Assembly (NCBI GenBank): GCA_014729935.1
Contig: WJJB01000123.1
Location: forward strand, 1-12,174
Direction: 5' to 3'
Source of the DNA: Candidatus Bathyarchaeota archaeon
Lineage (GTDB): Archaea; Asgardarchaeota; Lokiarchaeia; Sigyniarchaeales; Sigyniarchaeaceae
Length of the DNA stretch: 12,174 bases
Shown: positions 6,906 through 12,174 of the stretch, in pieces
Layout of the letters: every line of letters starts with the position of its first letter
Numbering within the stretch: the stretch's first letter is position 1
Notes under the pieces: model-generated
Databases searched by the model: none
The model's input: the letters and a program-made list of their open reading frames with translations, nothing else
What the model was told of the DNA's origin: nothing
Made by a program: the position numbers and the translations under genes

Positions 6906-8225
6906 TCACGAACACGGTATTTCCAAGATGAATATGCTTCCTTTCGTGTAATCATCATTCACCCGGTTTTTCACGGTAATCCGCCCATTAAACATTTCAA
7001 TTGCTTGCCGGGTTATCATCAGTCCAATCCCTAGACCACCCGTCGTGGGTGCTTCATGATTGTTGCGATTCACCGAGAACAATTCAGGTTTCACGTCATC
7101 CGGGATGCCAATACCGTTATCGATGATGGAAATCCGGCAAAAATTACTGGATTTACCATGACCTATCAGGATTTTTAGTTGAACATGATTGTTGGCGTTA
7201 TGTCTTCCACCGTTGATCAAGATATTTTCAATCAAGTCTACGAGTAGTTCGTTTGCAAGCACGAAAATATCTTTTTCAGGTCGTGTATACTCAATTGATA
7301 GCTGCTTTTCATGGATATTCCTTCGTGTAAAAGCAATTGCATCATCAATGGCATCCAATAAATTAACTTTTTTGAGGATCATGGATTCCGATGCTAATTG
7401 CGATAGGTTTCTGATATTCCGGATGAGAGAAGATGCTCTTTCTAAATTTTCATCAATTCTATCCTTGTATTTTTTTCCCTTGCTGCTTATAACAGTCGAT
7501 TCTTTTGATAGGATCTTGAAGCTAAATCGAAGGTTTTGAATGATATTAGAGATGTCATGGGTAAAGATGTCCTTGTAAAAGGAGACCATGGTATAGGAGT
7601 CCCTGTATTTCTTTTCGGATTCTATTATTCTGTATTCCAAGATAGCAATTAACGCAATAATTAATTGCAGTAGCGTCGAAAAGAAGAACATTGCATAGCT
7701 TAGCTCATAACCCCAGGAAAAGCCAGTGTAATCGAGATGAGCGGCCAAGGCTGTAAGCGTGGCTACTAATCCTGTGATGAAGATGAAAAGATGAAAATTC
7801 GTCCTTTCGTGATGGAAAACGTGGAAAGCCACGCAACTTAGGATGATGCCACATAGAATCCATATAATCGTCAGATTGGAGAGAATATCATATGGCAGTT
7901 GAAAAAAGGGGTATAGCATTATCAACGCCGGAATAAATCCATGCGTTTTCTTGGCACGCAAGCGTTTCACGAGACGGTATTCCTCGATAATTAGGGAAAT
8001 TGCCATCAGCAATACCATCATAGAATATACGAGTTGGGATATGGTTCGAAATAGCCCATCGTAGATCTTTAAATATTGGAATACGGATGCGATTACCGAG
8101 GCAATGTACACGGGAATATATTTCCTAACAACCTTTCTCTTGATAGCAGCAAGAAGGATGATTACCAAGGCAAGTGCGGCAACAATGGCGATAATGAGAT
8201 CGAGGATATACTCATCCAACACCAT
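6906..8225 (-). CDS. Seven-helix membrane sensor histidine kinase, orphan
   Basis: A 439-aa protein. The N-terminal 196 residues form about seven hydrophobic helices (near 8-28, 37-55, 62-80, 98-115, 118-137, 145-163 and 173-196), with no extracytoplasmic sensor domain, so it probably senses something in or at the membrane. A dimerisation helix follows with THDISNIIQNL, His223 being the phospho-acceptor. The ATPase domain has an N-box ENILINGGRHN (333-343), G1 box DNGIGIPDD (369-377) and G2 box GGLGIGL (396-402), all intact. No PAS, HAMP or receiver domain is present, and no response regulator lies in the window, so its partner is encoded elsewhere. ATG 8225 lies 24 nt after a good TATA box, which suggests a leaderless mRNA. 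It is convergent with the isomerase (42-nt gap) and divergent from the region to its right. Confidence 0.88.
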   Translation of the reverse strand: MVLDEYILDLIIAIVAALALVIILLAAIKRKVVRKYIPVYIASVIASVFQYLKIYDGLFRTISQLVYSMMVLLMAISLIIEEYRLVKRLRAKKTHGFIPALIMLYPFFQLPYDILSNLTIIWILCGIILSCVAFHVFHHERTNFHLFIFITGLVATLTALAAHLDYTGFSWGYELSYAMFFFSTLLQLIIALIAILEYRIIESEKKYRDSYTMVSFYKDIFTHDISNIIQNLRFSFKILSKESTVISSKGKKYKDRIDENLERASSLIRNIRNLSQLASESMILKKVNLLDAIDDAIAFTRRNIHEKQLSIEYTRPEKDIFVLANELLVDLIENILINGGRHNANNHVQLKILIGHGKSSNFCRISIIDNGIGIPDDVKPELFSVNRNNHEAPTTGGLGIGLMITRQAIEMFNGRITVKNRVNDDYTKGSIFILEIPCS

Positions 8226-8244
8226 TTTTCATCTCTAAGCGAAT

Positions 8245-8252
8245 TCTATAAA
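8245..8252 (-). promoter_or_regulatory. TATA box of the histidine kinase
   Basis: Read on the minus strand the bases spell TTTATAGA, close to the archaeal TATA consensus, with its centre about 24 nt before the kinase ATG at 8225. This spacing would start the transcript at or next to the ATG. Confidence 0.5.
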
Positions 8253-8358
8253 CAATGCACATACCCTGTACATGATGACCACTCATAAATGATTTTGGTA
8301 TAAAGAGGGAATGAAAAGGAACTAGATCTTTCACCACGTGATGCCAACCATAGCATTC

Positions 8359-8400
8359 ACGGGAAGCCAAGCAGTAGGGCAAAAAGGCTCACGCTCCCGT
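8359..8400. other. Stem-loop in the intergenic gap
   Basis: ACGGGAAGCC (8359-8368) can pair with GGCT (8386-8389) and TCCCGT (8395-8400), giving ten base pairs with a five-base bulge and a 17-nt loop. It lies about 55 nt after a TATAAAG. It has no T-run behind it, so it is not an obvious terminator. It could be part of a structured RNA. Confidence 0.35.
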
Positions 8401-8851
8401 GTTGCTTTCGACCAGCCGATTAATGGGAGCATGGAGTGGCAGGAGGGATATGAACCAATTCACTATGATAGATCAAGGCGATCTTCATGAATATGAATGA
8501 TTCCTATCCCACCGTGCACGTGAGAACCGTTTCCGCAGGAACCGAGGGACAGTGTCTTCCCGGGCAATCAGGCTACAAGTTGGTTCATGGTTACTCTGGG
8601 TATGCCGAATCACCCATGATTACACCTCGCATCCATCTCGTTGCCTTTTTAAATCATGATTTGGTCACTAGTATGACGGTGCGTGTGTGACAATTCAACG
8701 CATTCTTCACCCATTCAAGACACTCCTGCTCGATAACCATGGAAAACCACGCGGGTAATGCATTTCCCTCCATAAGGCACCAGTCGCTTGATGCAGGCAA
8801 TTGATCGGTGGAGGAAGAATCGATGTCCTTGAATCGGGTGGGTCCGAGTAA

Positions 8852-8861
8852 TTCATAAAAG
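8852..8861 (+). promoter_or_regulatory. TATA-like box for the 8885-10056 gene run
   Basis: TTCATAAAAG is centred about 28 nt before ATG 8885. The nearest ribosome binding-like sequence is poor, so a leaderless or very short leader start at 8885 is reasonable. Confidence 0.35.
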
Positions 8862-8884
8862 GTAACTGGTCTCACGTGAACATC

Positions 8885-9439
8885 ATGGAAATCCAAAAAG
8901 AAGTCAAGAAGGAAACTGTTTGGCGGGTAAACCTTGCCAACAAGCAACTTTTATTCAAGGCAATAGAAGATTCAAGTAATCCTGAACCAGACGTGACCCT
9001 GATCTTGAAGGATCCAGCTGCTGGAACAGAAATTACCGTGGATATGTCCAAGGACAAGTTCTTGAATCTTGCAAGTATCGTGGATTCCTTCAATCAAGTA
9101 TGCCTCGGGGTCGAGCCTACACTGACTCCACAGGATTACGCCGAGCTGGAGCCGGAACCCGAGAAAGAGTCAACATGGGAACAACCGCATGAACCTAAGC
9201 CAGAACCAACTTTGGAAGCACAGTCCCGCGGGGAATCCACGACCAGCCCTTTAGGAGGCATGAAGAAACCAAAGAAAGTTGCTTTCCCCCCCCGATTTGA
9301 TGCCATCAAACAAGAAGAGACAAGTAGCGAGATGGAGAATGAGGATGCTGGGGAAACCTTGGAAGCTCACGACACCATGGTTGATAAAGCCCAGGAAGAG
9401 GAGGACGAAAACGCTCCACCCGAGTGGAATCCCTGGTGA
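8885..9439 (+). CDS. Small protein with acidic, Pro/Glu-rich disordered tail, function unknown
   Basis: A 184-aa protein. The first 75 residues look like a compact alpha/beta domain (VKKETVWRVNLANKQLLFKA, then DVTLILKDPAAGTEITVDM and a helix). After about residue 80 it turns into low-complexity sequence rich in Glu, Pro and Lys, with repeated PEPE/PKPEP segments and a final EEEDENAPPEWNPW. There is no signal peptide or membrane helix. I do not recognise the family. ATG 8885 is preferred because of the TATA spacing; GTG 8876 would add three residues and overlaps a CACGTG palindrome. The stop overlaps the next gene's GTG (GTGA), so the two are probably made together; a disordered acidic tail of this kind often holds a partner. 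An eight-C run near 9286-9293 is a possible sequencing weak spot, but the frame is open on both sides. Confidence 0.7.
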   Translation: MEIQKEVKKETVWRVNLANKQLLFKAIEDSSNPEPDVTLILKDPAAGTEITVDMSKDKFLNLASIVDSFNQVCLGVEPTLTPQDYAELEPEPEKESTWEQPHEPKPEPTLEAQSRGESTTSPLGGMKKPKKVAFPPRFDAIKQEETSSEMENEDAGETLEAHDTMVDKAQEEEDENAPPEWNPW

Positions 9440-9846
9440 ACACTGAAAACACCGCCACGTTGCAAGATACCTGCATGTCGTGCGCGGCATGTTGCCACGA
9501 CACCGAGATGTTGATATCTCCAGCTGACATGGAACAGGTAAGTGCCTTGGGATATGCCATTGATTCATTTTCTATCATAGATCCAGAAACCGGGGAAAGA
9601 ATGCTCAAGAATATCAATGGTTCGTGCGTGTTCTTGGAGGGAAAGGAGCCATACACTTGCAAGATATATCATGCACGGCCTAAGGGCTGCAGATTTTTCC
9701 CATTGATATATGATCAAGAACGGGGAAGGTGCACCATGGACAGGGAATACTGCCCACACTGGAGAGATTTCACGTGGATGGAAACTGATAAGACACTCGT
9801 TCGCGAGCTTCTTAACTTTCTAAAACATGACCTGCAACTTTTTTAA
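9436..9846 (+). CDS. YkgJ-family CxxCxxCC metal-cluster protein
   Basis: A 136-aa protein of the zinc- or iron-chelating CxxCxxCC family. The signature Cys13-x2-Cys16-x2-Cys19-Cys20 is followed by Cys64 (GSCVF), Cys75 (YTCKIY), the family hallmark ARPKGCRFFP with Cys85, then Cys99 and Cys106 (EYCPHW). All expected ligands are present. The biochemical role of the family is not settled; members occur as single-domain proteins near enzymes and are thought to carry metal. GTG 9436 is chosen because it overlaps the previous stop as GTGA, with a GAGTGG 8 nt upstream; GTG 9424 is an in-frame alternative adding four residues. The winged-helix gene follows 30 nt later. Confidence 0.85.
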   Translation: MNTENTATLQDTCMSCAACCHDTEMLISPADMEQVSALGYAIDSFSIIDPETGERMLKNINGSCVFLEGKEPYTCKIYHARPKGCRFFPLIYDQERGRCTMDREYCPHWRDFTWMETDKTLVRELLNFLKHDLQLF

Positions 9847-9864
9847 CACATCATTCATGAATTC

Positions 9865-9870
9865 AGGTGA
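9865..9870 (+). promoter_or_regulatory. Ribosome binding site of the 59-aa winged-helix gene
   Basis: AGGTGA, 6 nt before ATG 9877, the same strong type as the gelsolin site. It is the main evidence that this short frame is translated. Confidence 0.6.
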
Positions 9871-9876
9871 ATCAAA

Positions 9877-10056
9877 ATGGGTTTGTATGAATTCAAGAAG
9901 GACTTACTTGGTCAATCATTTAGCTTCTACGATTTTTGCAGAATATGCCATTTCGATGAGACCCAAACAAGCAAGGCTAGGAATATCTTGAAATCGTGGG
10001 CTCAACGTGGTCTCATCAAGCGCATCAGCAGAAACGTGTACGAGAAAATTAAATGA
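9877..10056 (+). CDS. 59-aa winged-helix-like DNA-binding protein
   Basis: A short frame behind a strong AGGTGA site. The sequence reads as a minimal winged helix-turn-helix: a first helix with SFSFYDFCRICH (14-25), then a helix DETQTSKARNILKSWAQRGL (27-46) serving as turn and recognition helix, and a basic wing IKRISRNVYEKIK (47-59). This helix-GLI-wing layout is typical of small archaeal regulators. It follows the CxxCxxCC gene by 30 nt and is probably in the same transcript, so it may regulate that group. Oddity: after its TGA the same frame stays open to 10381, so it could be the N-terminal part of a longer protein interrupted by the TGA. Confidence 0.65.
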   Translation: MGLYEFKKDLLGQSFSFYDFCRICHFDETQTSKARNILKSWAQRGLIKRISRNVYEKIK

Positions 10057-10086
10057 ATCATCCAAGCGGTCACGGAATCTCTCGAA

Positions 10087-10383
10087 TTGATTCCCGGGGT
10101 TCAAGTATTCTCATTTTACACGCGAATGGTGAACAGCTGCTTTTCTGGGCAGGATGGGTTTCGCTCGTTCAGCAATTCGATGGCTCCAGTCCACATTCAA
10201 ATGGAGGGGTATCCTGCATTAACGGTGAGCATCGAACGAATGGGAACGGTTCCTGTTTACCTGGACCCAGCGCACGCGACACGATCGTCAAAGCGTGAAG
10301 CTGCAATCGATGGAACCCATGATGCAATAATAGCGATGACATGGGAATCGATGGAGGTGGAATCCATGCCCTCTAACGCGTGA
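10087..10383 (+). CDS. Uncertain ORF in frame with the winged-helix gene after a TGA
   Basis: From the winged-helix TGA (10054-10056) the same frame continues open to TGA 10381-10383. No ATG or GTG occurs near its beginning; TTG 10087 is the first usual start and ATG 10126 the next. The residues read like a small alpha/beta domain (IPGVQVFSFYTRMV, VHIQMEGYPALTVSIE, then THDAIIAMTWESMEVES), and first-codon purine bias is slightly better than in the competing frame. That competing frame starts at ATG 10053 (an ATGA overlap with the stop) and runs to 10298 (81 aa), but is rich in Gly and Ser and nearly lacks Lys. Only one of the two can be a normal gene. The family is unrecognised, and the whole stretch could be a split pseudogene. 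Confidence 0.4.
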   Translation: MIPGVQVFSFYTRMVNSCFSGQDGFRSFSNSMAPVHIQMEGYPALTVSIERMGTVPVYLDPAHATRSSKREAAIDGTHDAIIAMTWESMEVESMPSNA

Positions 10384-10418
10384 TAGGTCGAAATCGCGTA
10401 CTCACCTTAACCAGTTAA

Positions 10419-10426
10419 TTTTTATA
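10419..10426 (+). promoter_or_regulatory. TATA-like box before the ten-helix membrane protein
   Basis: TTTTTATA inside TTAATTTTTATAG, centred about 23 nt before ATG 10446. The sequence is a good archaeal TATA box, but the spacing leaves no room for the GGAGG at 10436 in the transcript, so either this box or that ribosome binding site is not the one used. Confidence 0.35.
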
Positions 10427-10435
10427 GAAGCATGT

Positions 10436-10440
10436 GGAGG
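10436..10440 (+). promoter_or_regulatory. Ribosome binding site selecting ATG 10446
   Basis: GGAGG, 5 nt before ATG 10446. The upstream GTG at 10434 in the same frame overlaps this site and is therefore unlikely as the start. Confidence 0.55.
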
Positions 10441-10445
10441 AAAGC

Positions 10446-12017
10446 ATGGTGAATGGTGAAATGGAAGAGAAACATGATAAAGAATCGTCCACGGCTTCAA
10501 AACCAGGTTCCAAGAAACTGAAAAATAAACTACTGGATTACTTCAATGATAATTTTTCAAACGTGTTATCGAATGAACACTGGATGTACACGGTTATATT
10601 CGTGCTTGGAGCATTCGTCTTGGCAATCTTGTCTCTCTTCCAAGGGAACGTGGCGGTACTCACGGTCGCCACCTTCATATCCACAATCTTGGCATTCACA
10701 TTTGGCATCTTGTTCGTCTTGAGTAACATGGACTCATTCAGGGAAAAAATCCTGCATGCTTCCATCAAGAAAAGGGCAATTTGGCTTCTAATCTCCAGTG
10801 GCATCGCCACGGGTATCTTCATCTCGATCTATATTCCATCTCTTTCCCTTCCCGATGATTTCAGGTTGGAAATAATTCTACCCATATCTTACATGCTGGT
10901 TTTCTTTGGATGGAATTTTATCCAGATTTTCTTCATCCGGAAGGGAATGGAAACCATCTCAACCAAGGTTGAAAACTGGGCTTTCCAACATGCCAAGAAC
11001 GAGAAGGAAGAAACCAGTCGATCATACCCGTTCTTGATCATCGGAATATTCGCACCAGTGGCGTTCTTTGTCACGATCGTGATTATTTTCTTCATTTATC
11101 CAGCGGGAACCATTGCTTCACTTCTTGCAAACCCTTTTGGCATTATCGTGCTATCCTTGTGGATGCTTGGAATCGGCCTCCTGCTAACGGTAGCGTCCCT
11201 CAACCTCTTTGCAACGCATCGCATGACAATCCAGCATGGGACCCCCACGATATTTGGATCCCTTTTGCACATGTTTTTCTGGATCTATGTTGTGTACCGC
11301 TCCTATTCATTTATTAGCGCCACCAATAATTTCTTTGCTGGCGTTGATGCATTATCAAACCTCGACAAGTTCATAGATATCTTGCTCATGTTGGCTTCCC
11401 TTTTCCTGCTATTCAAGGGCCTGGGGAACAAGCTAAAACGATCATCCTTTTTCAACAAGGATAACCTGCCCTTCATCGCTTACGTGTTTGCTCTCATCGT
11501 GGTGATGGGTCGGATCTCGTTGGTTCTCGGCATTCCGAGTAGTGGAGTGATCACGCCATTATCTCAATCACTGGTAGCAGCCATGAATAATCTCCTGATG
11601 ATGTCCGTGGCGATCGTGTTTTACTTCCTGTATTTCAAGCCAAAACTCGAGGAATTGAATTACGTGGAAAAGGATACATACACGCTACACGAGGTAAACG
11701 AGTTGCTGGATGACTTCAGGCGGAGAATGGTCCACGTTGGGCACATATCGGGTGAACAGGGGCGATCCACCTTGCAAGAATTCCTAAAGGATCACGAACT
11801 GGTCCTTCCCGAGGACGAGGAAACAGGTGATGGAATGAGGCCGGCGCGGCAAGAGAAAGATAAAGATACCCCAATCACCCAAGATGGGGAGGTTAACACA
11901 GATGTGGAATCAGGAAGAACCGGGGATGGAGATACAGGTGATGGTAATGATACCCCCAATCCAAGTGATCAGGATAAATATCCCATGGAAAAACCGAAGA
12001 AAAAGAATGAGAAATGA
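10446..12017 (+). CDS. Ten-helix integral membrane protein with charged C-terminal tail, function unknown
   Basis: A 523-aa protein. A charged cytosolic-looking N-terminus (1-42) is followed by about ten hydrophobic helices, near 46-66, 70-93, 110-131, 141-164, 193-217, 226-250, 262-284, 302-321, 334-356 and 364-390. A soluble tail (391-523) then starts with a helical part containing LHEVNELLDDFRRRM and ends in a low-complexity acidic stretch with repeated TGDGDTGDGND, closing with KPKKKNEK. No transporter, glycosyltransferase or protease motif was recognised, and no conserved charged residue pattern inside the helices stands out. The alternating long and short loops could also fit a sensor or scaffold. 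It lies 62 nt after the uncertain ORF and converges with a minus-strand gene whose stop is 4 nt away. Confidence 0.8.
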   Translation: MVNGEMEEKHDKESSTASKPGSKKLKNKLLDYFNDNFSNVLSNEHWMYTVIFVLGAFVLAILSLFQGNVAVLTVATFISTILAFTFGILFVLSNMDSFREKILHASIKKRAIWLLISSGIATGIFISIYIPSLSLPDDFRLEIILPISYMLVFFGWNFIQIFFIRKGMETISTKVENWAFQHAKNEKEETSRSYPFLIIGIFAPVAFFVTIVIIFFIYPAGTIASLLANPFGIIVLSLWMLGIGLLLTVASLNLFATHRMTIQHGTPTIFGSLLHMFFWIYVVYRSYSFISATNNFFAGVDALSNLDKFIDILLMLASLFLLFKGLGNKLKRSSFFNKDNLPFIAYVFALIVVMGRISLVLGIPSSGVITPLSQSLVAAMNNLLMMSVAIVFYFLYFKPKLEELNYVEKDTYTLHEVNELLDDFRRRMVHVGHISGEQGRSTLQEFLKDHELVLPEDEETGDGMRPARQEKDKDTPITQDGEVNTDVESGRTGDGDTGDGNDTPNPSDQDKYPMEKPKKKNEK

Positions 12018-12021
12018 AGCA

Positions 12022-12174
12022 TCACGTTTCTGGTGAGGGCTTGATGTATGCCTTGTCCATCAAGCTCTTCACCATCTCCCTCGATCTCTTGATGACTGCT
12101 TCTGCTGATTCATACAGGTCTTGACGCGTTCGCTTTATCCTTGCCACGCCCTCTTCCTGAGCCTTCATGGCAAC
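12022..12174 (-). CDS. C-terminal end of a minus-strand gene cut by the window edge
   Basis: Fifty codons read on the minus strand from the right edge to TGA (12024-12022) without interruption. The peptide is a charged helical tail with AQEEGVARIKRTRQDLYESA and then REMVKSLMDKAYIKPSPET. Its composition and codon pattern look like real coding. The EEGVARI stretch recalls the C-terminus of some malic-enzyme-type oxidoreductases, but this is too short to assign a family. It is convergent with the membrane protein gene, 4 nt apart. Confidence 0.55.
   Translation of the reverse strand, partial: VAMKAQEEGVARIKRTRQDLYESAEAVIKRSREMVKSLMDKAYIKPSPET

Larger units (their letters stand above)
8254..8884. 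other. Long gap without a convincing gene; holds stem-loop, TATA-like box and CACGTGA sites
   Basis: About 630 nt between divergent genes. A plus-strand frame at 8487-8690 (67 aa, no ribosome binding site) and a minus-strand frame that can start at GTG 8875 and end at 8654 (73 aa, no ribosome binding site) overlap tail to tail; neither resembles a known family, and the minus one reads upstream into the next gene. A plus-strand TATAAAG at 8299-8305 precedes the stem-loop at 8359-8400. CACGTGA occurs at 8335, 8517 and 8873. It could be a noncoding RNA locus, a regulatory region or a decayed gene. Confidence 0.4.

Noticed and set aside
8272..8278. ATGATGA resembling a C box of a C/D guide RNA
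   Set aside because: No matching D box CTGA at a suitable distance and no terminal stem.
8487..8690. 67-aa plus-strand open frame in the gap
   Set aside because: No ribosome binding site, no recognisable family and a composition unlike neighbouring proteins.
8654..8947. 97-aa minus-strand open frame ending in the intergenic gap
   Set aside because: It has some protein-like stretches, but no ribosome binding site or promoter, and its first part lies opposite the better-supported 8885 gene. It is mentioned in the gap entry, not called as a gene.
1..12174. Insertion sequence, CRISPR array, phage genes or a complete defence island
   Set aside because: No transposase or integrase motifs, no regularly spaced repeats and no nuclease or helicase partner were seen; the methyltransferase alone does not make a defence island.

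Overview
The window most likely comes from an Asgard archaeon (Promethearchaeota). The main evidence is a compact two-domain gelsolin-like protein at 4657-5286, a eukaryote-type actin regulator found among prokaryotes chiefly in Asgard genomes. Supporting signs are archaeal: GGTGA-type ribosome binding sites, ATG, GTG and TTG starts, TATA-like boxes about 25 nt before starts, and T-runs after operons. By eye the GC content is in the mid-40s percent. I cannot place it in a class within Asgard. No rRNA, tRNA, CRISPR array, transposase or integrase is visible.

Region 1 (1-4385, + strand) is a tight three-gene run. It holds the 3' part of a divergent NodB-like polysaccharide deacetylase, a DegT/StrS-type PLP sugar aminotransferase, and an 813-aa adenine DNA methyltransferase. 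The methyltransferase looks like the methylase plus target-recognition half of a Type ISP restriction enzyme, without nuclease or helicase. The first two genes suggest modified-sugar or surface-glycan synthesis; the third begins 6 nt after the aminotransferase stop with its own ribosome binding site.

Region 2 (4386-5515, + strand) looks like a small cytoskeletal operon. It has a T-rich promoter or terminator stretch, a possible 51-aa Cys-motif ORF, the gelsolin-like gene, and an 83-aa multi-Cys zinc-ribbon protein whose start lies inside the gelsolin gene (23-nt overlap). A nine-T run at 5656-5664 may end it.

Region 3 (5754-8225) is a convergent pair. On the + strand is a xylose/L-rhamnose-isomerase-like TIM-barrel sugar isomerase. 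On the - strand is an orphan seven-helix membrane histidine kinase with a TATA box 24 nt before its ATG. An inverted repeat sits at the 3' end of the isomerase.

Region 4 (8226-8884) has no convincing gene. It holds a stable-looking stem-loop, a plus-strand TATA-like box, three CACGTGA sites and only weak short ORFs.

Region 5 (8885-12017, + strand) runs as follows: a small protein with an acidic Pro/Glu-rich tail, a CxxCxxCC metal-chelating protein overlapping its stop by GTGA, a 59-aa winged-helix protein with a strong ribosome binding site, an uncertain ORF that continues the same frame after one TGA, and a ten-helix membrane protein with a charged tail. The window ends with the 3' end of a convergent minus-strand gene (12022-12174).

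Family calls rest on motif recognition by eye. No database search or structure prediction was run.
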